Shown one piece after another: positions 18,355 through 27,653 of a stretch of DNA of 64,000 nucleotides. Numbering within the stretch: position 1 is the stretch's first letter; each line of letters starts with the position of its first letter. The translations under genes and the position numbers were made by a program. Origin of the DNA: Methanolobus bombayensis (lineage in GTDB: Archaea; Halobacteriota; Methanosarcinia; Methanosarcinales; Methanosarcinaceae); NCBI RefSeq assembly GCF_017873415.1, contig NZ_JAGGKD010000004.1, forward strand, positions 62,001 to 126,000, read 5' to 3'. The notes beneath the pieces are model-generated. The model was not told where the DNA came from, did not search any database, and saw nothing but the letters and a program-made list of their open reading frames with translations.

Positions 18355-18462
18355 ATAATGATTATAACAGGTACTTGGTGTTTTGTACCGGGCAGAATTT
18401 GCAAGCAAAGATTAATATTTAAGTAAATTGCATTAAACATGCATATCATGAGGTGAAATTTT

Positions 18463-18960
18463 TTGATAGATTTGAATGATCCGGTTGTCAGAGGTTATCT
18501 CGTTCGGCTGGTGGGTGAAGATGGATTAGAGATGATAGTTAACATGCCTGAGGGCGAGGTTACTGATGAAGAGATAGCAGAAGCCACAGGTATCCTGTTG
18601 AACATAGTCCGAAGAACCCTTTTTATACTCAACGAGAATAAGCTTGCAATATGCAGGCGTGAACGTGATTCCAGCAGTGGATGGTTAACATATCTCTGGA
18701 CACTTGATATGACTGATATAGAACCTCAGCTTTTAAAAGAGAAGAAAAGACTTGTGAAAAATCTCAAGACCAGGGTTGAGTTTGAAGAGGATAATGTGTT
18801 CTATGCCTGTCCTGAAGGGTGCATTCGTCTCAATTTCAACGAAGCTACTGAATGTGAGTTCCTCTGTCCTTATTGCGGTGAGGATATGATGTATGAGGAT
18901 AATGCCGAATTCATCGAAAAGATTGAAAAGCGTCTGGCATTTCTTGATAATGAAAAATGA
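18463..18960 (+). CDS. tfe: Transcription initiation factor E, alpha subunit (TFE)
   Basis: A 165-residue TFE. The N-terminal winged helix (GEVTDEEIAEATGILLNIVR) is followed by a zinc ribbon (CPEGC, CPYCGEDM, about residues 110-145) and a short C-terminal helix. TFE stabilises open promoter complexes with RNA polymerase. Translation probably starts at the TTG 18463, 6 bp after AGGTGA; no in-frame ATG lies upstream in the open region. It overlaps the HD-domain gene by 4 bp. Confidence 0.93.
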   Translation: MIDLNDPVVRGYLVRLVGEDGLEMIVNMPEGEVTDEEIAEATGILLNIVRRTLFILNENKLAICRRERDSSSGWLTYLWTLDMTDIEPQLLKEKKRLVKNLKTRVEFEEDNVFYACPEGCIRLNFNEATECEFLCPYCGEDMMYEDNAEFIEKIEKRLAFLDNEK

Positions 18961-19463
18961 TCTCACGTGAGGATGCTCTGAATATCCTGAAAGAATCAGG
19001 CTGTAGTGAAAAAGTTATAGCTCATTGCATTGCTGTTTCAGAGCTTGCTCTTGAGATTGCATCCAAATTAAAGACTGAAGGTCAGGATGTTGATCTTGAA
19101 CTCGTTGAAATAGGTGGTCTTTTACACGATCTTGGCAGATCGGAAAGTCATGCTATAGATCATGCTATCCTTGGTGTTGAAATAGCGAGGTCTTACGATC
19201 TTGGATATGAAATTCAGGAAATTATAAAAAGACATATCGGAGCGGGTGTTACAAGGGAAGAAGCAAAAGAATTGCATCTTCCTGATGATGATTACATTCC
19301 GATAACAATTGAACAGAAAATAGTTGCCCATGCTGACAACCTTTTAGTTGGCACTAAAAGGATATCATTGGAAAAACGTATCCTTAAAATGCAAAAGAAA
19401 GGAGCCGACAGGGGACGTATTGATAGGGTTAGAAATCTTGCAGATGAACTGGGTGTTCTGTGA
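18957..19463 (+). CDS. HD-domain phosphohydrolase (TIGR00295-like)
   Basis: A 168-residue HD-superfamily protein. Visible metal ligands are H23 in KVIAHCIAVSELAL, the HD pair in GGLLHDLGRSESHAIDHA and a later KRHIGAG segment, so the site looks complete. Probably a nucleotide or phosphate-ester hydrolase; the substrate is unknown. Its ATG overlaps the TFE stop (ATGA), so it is coupled to a basal transcription factor. Confidence 0.85.
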   Translation: MISREDALNILKESGCSEKVIAHCIAVSELALEIASKLKTEGQDVDLELVEIGGLLHDLGRSESHAIDHAILGVEIARSYDLGYEIQEIIKRHIGAGVTREEAKELHLPDDDYIPITIEQKIVAHADNLLVGTKRISLEKRILKMQKKGADRGRIDRVRNLADELGVL

Positions 19464-19486
19464 TTTATAAATTCTGCAAGGGATAA

Positions 19487-19499
19487 ATATATATATAAA
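19487..19499 (+). promoter_or_regulatory. TATA box of the proteasome beta gene
   Basis: An AAATATATATATAAAA-like run about 85 bp before the psmB ATG. Transcription start is expected near 19520-19525 with a leader of about 57 nt. Seen by eye; no BRE was assigned. Confidence 0.45.
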
Positions 19500-19580
19500 A
19501 ATTGCTAATGGGTAACTGATGCATGTCATGCATTGTACATTTTTCAATTTATTTTCTCATTTTTGTATGAGGTATAATTA

Positions 19581-20210
19581 ATGGTTAATGATAAACATTA
19601 CAAAGGTACAACCACTGTAGGGATAGTTTGCAAAGACGGTGTTGTTCTTGCGACCGAGCAGCGTGCAACAATGGGGAATTTCATTGCAAGCAAAACTGCA
19701 AAGAAGGTATATCAGATCGATGATCGTGTAGCTATGACCATTGCAGGTTCCGTGGGAGACGCACAACAGATCGTGAGGGTCATGAGTGTGGAGTCTAAGT
19801 TGTACAAAATGAGGCGTAAGGAGTCCATGACCATTAAGGGACTTACAACATTGTTGTCCAATATGCTCAGTGGGCAGAGGTACTATCCTCTTATGGTGCA
19901 GCTTCTTGTCGGTGGATATGACAAGAATGGACCTTCAATCTACTCACTTGATGCACTTGGTGGAAGTATCGAAGAGACAAAGGCTGTATCTACAGGTTCT
20001 GGTTCTCCTTTTGCATACGGTGTACTTGAGGACAGATACAGGGAAGAGATGTCCACTGAGGAAGGTATTGAACTGGCTGTAAGAGCACTTCACAATGCAA
20101 TGAAAAGGGACTCTGCATCCGGTGAGAATATTGATGTGATAGTTATTACAGAAGATAAAGCCACAAGGCTTGATATGGAAGAAGTCAAGAAAATGAGGGA
20201 AAATTTCTAA
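19581..20210 (+). CDS. psmB: Proteasome beta subunit
   Basis: A 209-residue threonine protease of the 20S core. The propeptide MVNDKHYKG would be removed to expose the nucleophile T10 of TTTVGIV. The conserved lysine lies in [12 protein letters not shown], and [12 protein letters not shown] and the final helix are typical. It forms the inner rings with the alpha subunit (not in this window) and works with PAN/Cdc48 ATPases. Single gene with its own promoter. Confidence 0.96.
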   Translation: MVNDKHYKGTTTVGIVCKDGVVLATEQRATMGNFIASKTAKKVYQIDDRVAMTIAGSVGDAQQIVRVMSVESKLYKMRRKESMTIKGLTTLLSNMLSGQRYYPLMVQLLVGGYDKNGPSIYSLDALGGSIEETKAVSTGSGSPFAYGVLEDRYREEMSTEEGIELAVRALHNAMKRDSASGENIDVIVITEDKATRLDMEEVKKMRENF

Positions 20211-20311
20211 TCAACTGATTTGATAATTCTTTAATTTCTTACTTAAAATAACGTTTTCAATATAGTTTTTAACTATATTATTTTTTACTTTTTTACAGGA
20301 AGGCTGTTTTA

Positions 20312-22222
20312 ATGGCGGTAGAAGAAGTACTATCTGATTTGAAGAAGAAAATAGAAGAAAAACTACCTCGCGGTACTACTATTTCTAGTGTTGAGTTTGA
20401 AGGCCCCCAGTTAGTTGTTTATACAGAAGAGCCTAAAAAATTTGCAGACAATGGTAATATTGTCCGCAACCTTGCAAAAGCACTGAGGACACGTATTGTT
20501 GTACGTCCTGATCCAAAGGTGCTTATGCCACCGGAAGAGTCTATAAATAAAATAGTACAGACAGTTCCGGATGAATCAGGTGTTTCCAATTATCACTTTG
20601 ACCCTGATGTAGGTGAAGTTATAATAGAAGCTGAAAAACCAGGTCTTGTAATTGGAAAACATGGAGAGACTCTCAGGGAGATCACTAAAAAGATAGGATG
20701 GACTCCAAAGGTTGTGAGGACACCACCTATAAAATCACGTACTGTACAGAACATACGTGAGTTCATGCGTACAAATCACAAAGAAAGAAAAGACATACTT
20801 AAATCCGTAGGCAGAAAGATTCACAGAGGATGCACTTCCAAAGATGAATGGGTAAGAGTAACCTCTCTTGGTGGTGCAAAAGAAGTAGGAAGAAGCTGCT
20901 TTATTATTTCCACTCCTGAATCACGCATAATGATAGATTGTGGTGTCAATGTAGGTTCGGACGACAACATGACTCCTTATCTCTATGTACCGGAAGCATA
21001 TCCGATCAACCAGATAGATGCTGTGGTACTTACACATGCTCACCTTGATCACCAGGGTCTTGTGCCGCTTCTTTACAAGTATGGATTTGAAGGGCCAATT
21101 TACTGTACTCCTCCAACCAGAGATCTTATGGCACTGCTGCAGCTTGACTACATAGATGTTGCTGCAAAGGAAGGCAAAAGACCTCCATACAGTTCAGCTG
21201 ATGTCAGGGAAGGATTAAAACATACAATTGTCCTTGATTACGAGGAAGTAACTGACATTGCTCCTGATATCAAACTTACATTCCACAATGCAGGACACAT
21301 TCTGGGTTCAGCTGTTTCACACTTCCATATTGGTGACGGTTTGCACAATGTCGTTGTTACAGGTGACTTCAAGTATGAGAAAACAAGACTCTTCGATGCT
21401 GCGGTTAACAGGTTCCCTCGTGTTGAGAGTGTTATCATGGAATCCACATATGGAAATTCCAATGCAACACAACCATCACTACAGGAAGCTGAAAAGAACC
21501 TCCAGAACATTGTCAATTCAACACTGAAGAATGATGGAATAGTTCTTATCCCTGCCTTTGCAGTAGGAAGAAGCCAGGAAGTAATGATTGTTCTTGAGGA
21601 TGCAATACGCAAGGGAATAATACCAGAGGTTCCTGTCTATCTTGACGGTATGATATGGGAAGCAACTGCTATTCATGCAACATATCCTGAATATCTTAAT
21701 AATGATCTGCGTAAACTTATCTTCCAGAAAGGACAGAATCCGTTCCTTTCCGAATGTTTCAAACCGGTTGATTCCAATGAACTGCGTCAGAAAATCATCG
21801 AGGAACCAGAGCCATGCGTGATTCTTTCTACATCAGGTATGATGAATGCGGGTCCTGTCATTGAATACTTCAAGGCATTTGCAGAAAATGAGAAAAACAC
21901 TCTTGTGTTTGTAGGTTACCAGGCTGACGGAACCCTTGGTAGGAGAATACAGAAAGGCTGGAAGGAAATTCCACTCTCTACAAGGGAAGGCACCCAGGTA
22001 ATTAAAATGAATATGAATGTTGAGGTTGTTGACGGTTTCTCAGGTCACTCTGACAGAAGACAACTTATGGATTACATCAAGAGGATGAAACCACGCCCTG
22101 AAAGAGTGTATACTGAACACGGCGATGAGCGTTCATGCATTGATCTTGCAAGTTCACTTCACAAAAAGAACAGACTTGAGACAAAAGCGCTTACAAATCT
22201 TGAAACAGTACGGTTGGTATAA
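20312..22222 (+). CDS. fttA: Transcription termination factor FttA / aCPSF1 (beta-CASP ribonuclease with KH domains)
   Basis: A 636-residue protein. The N-terminus holds two KH-type RNA-binding domains (about residues 1-170, with [12 protein letters not shown]). A metallo-beta-lactamase core follows, with the zinc motif THAHLDHQG (about 241-248) and [10 protein letters not shown], then the beta-CASP insert and the C-terminal SGHSDRRQL. FttA cleaves nascent RNA at U-rich sites and ends transcription genome-wide in archaea. Its own stop codon sits inside a terminator hairpin. Length and domain order match the conserved archaeal family. Confidence 0.96.
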   Translation: MAVEEVLSDLKKKIEEKLPRGTTISSVEFEGPQLVVYTEEPKKFADNGNIVRNLAKALRTRIVVRPDPKVLMPPEESINKIVQTVPDESGVSNYHFDPDVGEVIIEAEKPGLVIGKHGETLREITKKIGWTPKVVRTPPIKSRTVQNIREFMRTNHKERKDILKSVGRKIHRGCTSKDEWVRVTSLGGAKEVGRSCFIISTPESRIMIDCGVNVGSDDNMTPYLYVPEAYPINQIDAVVLTHAHLDHQGLVPLLYKYGFEGPIYCTPPTRDLMALLQLDYIDVAAKEGKRPPYSSADVREGLKHTIVLDYEEVTDIAPDIKLTFHNAGHILGSAVSHFHIGDGLHNVVVTGDFKYEKTRLFDAAVNRFPRVESVIMESTYGNSNATQPSLQEAEKNLQNIVNSTLKNDGIVLIPAFAVGRSQEVMIVLEDAIRKGIIPEVPVYLDGMIWEATAIHATYPEYLNNDLRKLIFQKGQNPFLSECFKPVDSNELRQKIIEEPEPCVILSTSGMMNAGPVIEYFKAFAENEKNTLVFVGYQADGTLGRRIQKGWKEIPLSTREGTQVIKMNMNVEVVDGFSGHSDRRQLMDYIKRMKPRPERVYTEHGDERSCIDLASSLHKKNRLETKALTNLETVRLV

Positions 22223-22234
22223 CCGTACATTTTT
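22208..22234 (+). terminator. Terminator hairpin overlapping the fttA stop codon
   Basis: A perfect 8-bp inverted repeat, GTACGGTT (22208-22215) with AACCGTAC (22221-22228), has a 5-nt loop and is followed by T-rich DNA (ATTTTTCAATTTTATT). The stop codon TAA at 22220-22222 is inside the hairpin. The T-tract faces the convergent HAD gene. Confidence 0.65.
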
Positions 22235-22243
22235 CAATTTTAT

Positions 22244-22900
22244 TTATAGTTCTTTTTTTTGGTCAAGACTCATCAGGTAATCTATTAGTTCTGCGTGGTT
22301 CTCAACTACAATATCTGCATCCTGAAGCTGTTCTGGTTTAAGGTATGTTGGTACTCCTACGCAAAACACACCGGCATTCTTAGCAGATTCAACTCCCAGT
22401 GGTGCATTCTCAACAACCAGACACTCGTTTTTATTAATTCCTAACTTTTCAATAGCCTTTTCATATGGTTCAGGATCAGGCTTTCCATTTTCAACATCTT
22501 CCCCGGAGATGATAACGTCAAATATTCCCGAATAGAATTTATCCATGAGTGATGTAACAATTGTTCTGTCGGCACCTGATGCAACTGCCAGTTTAAAATT
22601 GTCTTTCAGGGAACTGAGGCAATCATACATGCCTTCAAAAACTTCAGCATCATTATTTTCAAGGAAATGTGCTCTTTTCTTTTCAAGTATCTCATCATAT
22701 ATTTCAGGTTCCGGTGTTCTGCCTACCCTGCCAAAAAAGATGTTGATGACTCCTACGTGGTTTGAGCCTTCGATCTCATAGATGTCTTCCTCGGTAACTT
22801 CAATGCCGTATTCTGAAAAAACTTCTACCCATGCCTTTGCGTGAAATGGCATTGAGTTAACCAGAACTCCATCGGAGTCAAAAATGATTCCTTTGAACAT
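22244..22900 (-). CDS. HAD-superfamily phosphatase (beta-phosphoglucomutase-like)
   Basis: A 218-residue HAD hydrolase. Motif I is FDSDGVLVNS near the start, with a serine where DxDGT proteins have their usual residue. Motif II is in VASGAD, with a lysine in NGKPDPEPYEKA. Motif III is the Asn-containing VENAPLGVESAKNAG, where most relatives have ED or DS. The protein is probably a sugar-phosphate phosphatase or mutase. I start at ATG 22900; an upstream ATG (22933) would add 11 residues and neither has a good Shine-Dalgarno. It converges on fttA. Confidence 0.8.
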   Translation of the reverse strand: MFKGIIFDSDGVLVNSMPFHAKAWVEVFSEYGIEVTEEDIYEIEGSNHVGVINIFFGRVGRTPEPEIYDEILEKKRAHFLENNDAEVFEGMYDCLSSLKDNFKLAVASGADRTIVTSLMDKFYSGIFDVIISGEDVENGKPDPEPYEKAIEKLGINKNECLVVENAPLGVESAKNAGVFCVGVPTYLKPEQLQDADIVVENHAELIDYLMSLDQKKEL

Positions 22901-22997
22901 AGGTCTTTCTTGAGAATATTTTCTGATAAACATTGTGGAAGAAATATCTGAACATTTATATCGACAATGATTTATTTCAGCATTCTGATTTTTAATA

Positions 22998-23204
22998 ATG
23001 GGTTCAGAAAATAGCTATTTTCGGGAATGTATGAACTGTGGATATCAGCGTGGTTTCCACGTATATTTCAAGGAAATAAAAGATGGAAAAGCAAGACTTG
23101 GACTGATATGCCCAAGTTGCGGGCAGAGTTACGATATCGGATGGCTTACAGCCGATGTCACAGAGTTTGAGCCGGAAAAAGAAGAAGTATATGAGGACCA
23201 TTAG
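22998..23204 (+). CDS. Small zinc-ribbon protein (68 aa)
   Basis: Two CxxC knuckles (CMNCGYQRG and CPSCGQSYD) 25 residues apart, followed by an acidic tail (EPEKEEVYEDH). No family name recognised. A TATA-like TTTATAT lies about 45 bp upstream, so the leader is short. The stop codon overlaps by 4 bp the stop of the convergent membrane-protein gene. Confidence 0.7.
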   Translation: MGSENSYFRECMNCGYQRGFHVYFKEIKDGKARLGLICPSCGQSYDIGWLTADVTEFEPEKEEVYEDH

Positions 23205-24214
23205 GTCCTTTTTAGTTTCTCCAGCTCTATTTTTATCTTTGATGCACTTTCACTGTGCTTTTTCTTAAGGTTATCAAACTCTTCCTGACTGAGTTTATTA
23301 TTTTTTCTATCCTGCTTTATTTGTGAAAGCACTGCCATTTCTGCATCATAGAGGTCTTCCAGTTCACTGATATCTTTTGAATTTGCAGGAGATTTTTTCC
23401 TCATGTAATAGTATCCAACTGCTACTACAATCACAATAAGAACCAGTATCGGTATTATCAGGTTATTTTCGGATGTTTCAGTACTTTGTACCAGTTCATT
23501 TTGTTCACGGTTAATGGTAAATTCATTGAACTCAGGTGTATTCCAGGTGTATGAACTGTAATTTGCTTCCACTACAGTATCATCCGCTGCAAGTAAATCT
23601 CCATTCTCAGAAAAGAGACTAATGTCTGTGTTCTCATCATGGTGGACTGTAACGATAAGCCTGGACATTGGTTGCTCAAGTTCTCCTTTTTCATAAATGA
23701 TCTTTCGGAATACTTCATCTCCTGTATCTGGCAATACATATCTTATGCCGTAAAGAAGTGGCATGTCACTGGAAACTTCATTTTCATTGGAATAAAAATA
23801 CAGGTAATTTGTATCTCTTGTAAAATTTACAGGCACAGCGGAATTAGTATTTGCCATGTCTGTGACCTGGAATTGCATTATTTCCGCATTTTCAGGTATC
23901 CAGAGTTTTATTTCAGTTTGATTTGAGTCCTGACCTTTGGTTGATTCGATCAGATACACCATGGATTCGCTAACAACAACGTATCCAGTGTTCAGAAGAC
24001 TCAATTCTATCAGATGATTATACTCTGAAACATTTCCCTGTTCAGTTATCATAGATTCAGCTGATGAAGTCTCATTGTTGATTGAAAGAGCTGCAACAGG
24101 AATTATCATTAATATAGTGCAGATTATTAGTGCGAGACAAATAGGATATGCAGATTTGAATATGCTTAATGAGGAACTGATATAAGAGAAATAAGAAGAT
24201 AAGTTTTGTTTCAT
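23201..24214 (-). CDS. Membrane-anchored extracellular protein with cytoplasmic coiled coil
   Basis: About 337 residues. An N-terminal hydrophobic segment (AYPICLALIICTILMIIP) is followed by a ~220-residue extracellular beta-rich domain with several N-glycosylation sequons. A second membrane span (IIPILVLIVIVVAVGYYYM) and a charged helical tail (SELEDLYDAEMAVLSQIKQD to the end) follow; the tail resembles SHOCT-like or coiled-coil regions. The frame opens at 24304, but the 30 extra residues are Asn/Ser-rich; MKQNLSS at 24214 gives a normal signal anchor. Family not recognised; function unknown. Confidence 0.65.
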   Translation of the reverse strand: MKQNLSSYFSYISSSLSIFKSAYPICLALIICTILMIIPVAALSINNETSSAESMITEQGNVSEYNHLIELSLLNTGYVVVSESMVYLIESTKGQDSNQTEIKLWIPENAEIMQFQVTDMANTNSAVPVNFTRDTNYLYFYSNENEVSSDMPLLYGIRYVLPDTGDEVFRKIIYEKGELEQPMSRLIVTVHHDENTDISLFSENGDLLAADDTVVEANYSSYTWNTPEFNEFTINREQNELVQSTETSENNLIIPILVLIVIVVAVGYYYMRKKSPANSKDISELEDLYDAEMAVLSQIKQDRKNNKLSQEEFDNLKKKHSESASKIKIELEKLKRT

Positions 24215-24445
24215 GGTATCACAGGAATAATTGAATGAAGAATAATTAAAAGCATTATATTTCTCTATTATACTGCTATTTTTACAGGAATTCCTGTTCA
24301 TCATTTTCTTATATATAAATATTATGCCATAATAATTACGTCATTTTTTTTATAATTATAATGCTGCTTCTCTTCTAAATAATCCATCATAAATAATAAT
24401 TCACATTAAAAAACATTATATATATGGAACTGAATGTAAGGTGAC

Positions 24446-26815
24446 ATGGATTCGTTTACAGCAATTACTATAGCGGTTTTTTTGCCATTTGTTTTGGCCG
24501 GTATATTGCCTGCCGTTGAAAAACTTCTAAAGGAAAAAGTAGGATGGTACGCTTCCGCAGTTGCCTTCCTGAGTTTACTTTTGATTGCTCAGGTTGCACC
24601 GGAGATAATACACGGGGAGACTATTCAGGGAACTATCGAATGGCTTCCTTCAATGGGGATTAACCTGTCTTTCTATGCCGATGGCCTGAGTGTCATGTTC
24701 GGTTTCATTGTATCCGGCATTGGTGTAATTATCATGTCATACTCTAATGGATACATGTCAAAGAAAGAGGATCTTCCAAGGTATTACCAGCAACTCCTTT
24801 TCTTCATGGGGTCAATGCTCGGTATGGTTTTCTCTGCTAATACTATTCAACTTTTCATATTCTGGGAACTTACCAGCATAACTTCTTTCATGCTTATCGG
24901 TTACTGGCGCAATAGACCAATGTCTGTGTATGGAGCAACCAAATCAATGCTTATCACCGCTTCAGGTGGTTTATTTATGCTTGCAGGATTCTTGGTGTTG
25001 AACGCTGTCACCGGAACATTTGACATTCCAACTATATTACATAATGAATCCATAAGGGATGCCCTGCAAAATCATAACCTTTTCATCTATGCACTAATTC
25101 TCATACTCATCGGTGCTGCTTCAAAGTCAGCGCAGGGTCCGTTTTACATATGGCTTCCAAATGCAATGGAAGCACCAACCCCGGTCAGTGCGTTCCTGCA
25201 CTCAGCCACAATGGTAAAGGCCGGTATATACCTCGTAGCAAGGATCCATCCAATGTTCTCGGGTACAGAAGCCTGGTTCATTCTGGTAAGTGGAGTAGGA
25301 ATATTTACAATGCTCCTTGCAGGTTTCCTTGCATTCAGGCAGACTGACATCAAAGGAATTCTGGCATATTCAACAATCAGCCAGCTTGCTTATCTTATGA
25401 CTATGTACGGTTACACCACTCACCATGAACCTGGAATTGGTGTGGCTGCTGCAACATTCCATCTTCTTAACCACGCAACATTCAAGGCATGTCTCTTCCT
25501 TGTGGCAGGTATAGTGGCACACGAAACTGCTACCAGGGATATCACAAAAATGGGTGGTTTGCGTAAAGAAATGCCTATTACGTTCATAGTGGCTGCCATT
25601 GGAGCTTTATCAATGGCGGGAGTTCCGCCTCTTAATGGTTTCTTAAGTAAGGAAATGTTCTATGAGGCATCTGTTGAGATGGGTCATCTTCTTGGAGGAC
25701 CATATACAATACTAATACCTGTACTTGCAGTACTTGGTGGTGTCTTCACATTCGCCTATTCCATTAAGCTCATAGACGGTATATTCCTTGGTAAAAGGCC
25801 ATCAAAGGGCTTGCCTGTTCACATTCATGACCCTTCAATGGTAATGCTTGCACCGGCAATTTTCCTTGCAGGTCTTATCATACTATTCGGACTTGTACCT
25901 TCAATTCCGGTACACAATTTCATTGAGCCTACAGTTTCAGGAATTCTTCTTGAGGAAGCTCACCTGCATGTAAAGCTCTGGCATGGATTCACAACTCCAC
26001 TGATGATGACCATAGCCACATTTATCCTGGGTATTCTTATATATACACAGTATGGCAGGATTGCAGAGTGGCAGAACAGGTTCAATGCAATGTTCCCATG
26101 GATCAGTGTCAATTATTATTATGATGGTGCAGTGAACAACGCAAAGAGTGTCACATCCCAGTTCTCAAACAGAATGCAACCTGGTCCGATAAAGACCTAT
26201 GTTCTGGCCCTGCTGCTTTTGACACTTGCAATGTTTGCAATTCCTTTAATAATGCTTGCAACTACTCTTGTGCCACAGAATCTCAATTTCGACATTCCGC
26301 TTTATGAAGGTCTGATATTCCTGTTCATGATAGTTGGAGCTCTTGGAGCGGCATTACTTCCAAGATACATTCCTGCCATCATATCACTTTCAGGTCTTGG
26401 ATATCTGGTTGCTCTGCTGTTCATATATCTTCAGGCACCTGACCTGGCACTCACACAGGTATTGGTAGAGACCCTTTCAACTATTATCTTCCTGCTGGCA
26501 ATCGTGAAGATTCCGCAGAAATTCAAGGAACATATACCAACAACTACACTTGCCAGGGACCTTGTGATATCTGTGGCTGTATCAGCAATGATCTTTATCA
26601 TGCTGATAAATGCAACACAGGGAATAATTCCACCATTTGAGTCTCTCTCCTATTATTTCATAGAGAACAGTCTTTCACTTGCAGGCGGTCACAATATTGT
26701 GAATGTAATTATTGTGGATTTCAGAGGATATGATACACTCGGTGAGATCTCTGTGGTCTGTCTGGCAGCACTTGGTGTTTATAATCTTATACACAGCAGA
26801 GGTGAGGACGAATGA
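24446..26815 (+). CDS. mrpA: Mrp cation/proton antiporter subunit A
   Basis: A 789-residue membrane protein, the large NuoL-like subunit of the Mrp Na+(K+)/H+ antiporter. About 20 transmembrane segments include the conserved glutamate in FWELTSITSFMLIG and the NuoL-type LHSATMVKAGIYL and STISQLAY motifs. The C-terminal part (from about residue 600) corresponds to the MbhD/MrpA tail, as in bacterial MrpA. AAGGTGA precedes the ATG. First gene of a seven-gene operon in which every junction overlaps by 4 bp. In methanogens that use acetate or methyl compounds, Mrp balances Na+ and H+ gradients. Confidence 0.95.
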   Translation: MDSFTAITIAVFLPFVLAGILPAVEKLLKEKVGWYASAVAFLSLLLIAQVAPEIIHGETIQGTIEWLPSMGINLSFYADGLSVMFGFIVSGIGVIIMSYSNGYMSKKEDLPRYYQQLLFFMGSMLGMVFSANTIQLFIFWELTSITSFMLIGYWRNRPMSVYGATKSMLITASGGLFMLAGFLVLNAVTGTFDIPTILHNESIRDALQNHNLFIYALILILIGAASKSAQGPFYIWLPNAMEAPTPVSAFLHSATMVKAGIYLVARIHPMFSGTEAWFILVSGVGIFTMLLAGFLAFRQTDIKGILAYSTISQLAYLMTMYGYTTHHEPGIGVAAATFHLLNHATFKACLFLVAGIVAHETATRDITKMGGLRKEMPITFIVAAIGALSMAGVPPLNGFLSKEMFYEASVEMGHLLGGPYTILIPVLAVLGGVFTFAYSIKLIDGIFLGKRPSKGLPVHIHDPSMVMLAPAIFLAGLIILFGLVPSIPVHNFIEPTVSGILLEEAHLHVKLWHGFTTPLMMTIATFILGILIYTQYGRIAEWQNRFNAMFPWISVNYYYDGAVNNAKSVTSQFSNRMQPGPIKTYVLALLLLTLAMFAIPLIMLATTLVPQNLNFDIPLYEGLIFLFMIVGALGAALLPRYIPAIISLSGLGYLVALLFIYLQAPDLALTQVLVETLSTIIFLLAIVKIPQKFKEHIPTTTLARDLVISVAVSAMIFIMLINATQGIIPPFESLSYYFIENSLSLAGGHNIVNVIIVDFRGYDTLGEISVVCLAALGVYNLIHSRGEDE

Positions 26816-27228
26816 CAACTTTGATAACAAAAACAATAACTAAGATATGTTTACCTTTGGTCATCCTCTTCTCAATTTCCCTCTTACTTGCGGGACACAA
26901 TAATCCTGGAGGAGGATTCATTGGCGGTGTCATGTTCGCTTCAGTTATCGCACTGACCTACGTGGCATTCGGTCTTTATCACATAAAATCATTCTTTAAC
27001 CCTGACTGGGGTAATTGGTTTGCTTTCGGTCTATTGCTGGCTTCATTGACAGCTTTCGCAGCAATTGCCTTCTCTCATAACTTCTTCAGAAGTGCTGTGG
27101 AATTTGTCCACCTGCCATTCTTCGGAGAAATTGAGCTGGTATCAGCCGGCCTTTTCGATATAGGAGTTTATTTCGTGGTGATTGGAGGATTGCTTTCCAT
27201 TTTCAAAAACGTAGGTGATGACGAATGA
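26812..27228 (+). CDS. mrpB: Mrp antiporter subunit B
   Basis: A 138-residue protein with four membrane segments. The GGGFIGGVMFAS motif after the first helix is typical of MrpB/MnhB. Its start overlaps the mrpA stop and its own stop overlaps mrpC (ATGA junctions), implying equal translation of the hetero-oligomeric complex. Confidence 0.93.
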   Translation: MTTLITKTITKICLPLVILFSISLLLAGHNNPGGGFIGGVMFASVIALTYVAFGLYHIKSFFNPDWGNWFAFGLLLASLTAFAAIAFSHNFFRSAVEFVHLPFFGEIELVSAGLFDIGVYFVVIGGLLSIFKNVGDDE

Positions 27229-27653
27229 ACAATACATTACTCTCTCTTACTATAGCAATTCTTTTCGGTATCGGTACTTTCCTTATACTTCGCCGCGATA
27301 TTGTCAGGGTTATTATCGGACTTAGTGTCCTTTCACATGCAGTTAACCTTCTGATCGTTTCAACAGGGGCCTTTGCAGGAACTAAAGTGCCGATTATAAC
27401 CGATGATGGAGGACACGGTGCTGCAGAAGCAACAGGAGCTATCTTTACAGATTCTCTTAACCAGGGAATACTGGCTCCTGTGACAGAAGCAGGCCAACAT
27501 GTGGATTTTGTTGATCCTCTTGTACAGGCTCTTGTACTGACAGCCATTGTGATCAGCCTGGCTATAACAGCATTCATATTGATCCTTGCATACCGCATTT
27601 ACGAGGAATATGGGACAACTGACATCAGGGAACTCAGGAGGCTCCGGGGATGA
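27225..27653 (+). CDS. mrpC: Mrp antiporter subunit C
   Basis: A 142-residue NuoK-like subunit with three membrane helices. LLSLTIAILFGIGTFLILRR and GLSVLSHAVNLLIVST are typical, and ALVLTAIVISLAITAFI forms the last helix. The extramembrane insert between helices 2 and 3 (about 50 residues with HGAAEATGAI) is longer than in NuoK, as in other MrpC proteins. Overlaps both neighbours by 4 bp. Confidence 0.93.
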   Translation: MNNTLLSLTIAILFGIGTFLILRRDIVRVIIGLSVLSHAVNLLIVSTGAFAGTKVPIITDDGGHGAAEATGAIFTDSLNQGILAPVTEAGQHVDFVDPLVQALVLTAIVISLAITAFILILAYRIYEEYGTTDIRELRRLRG

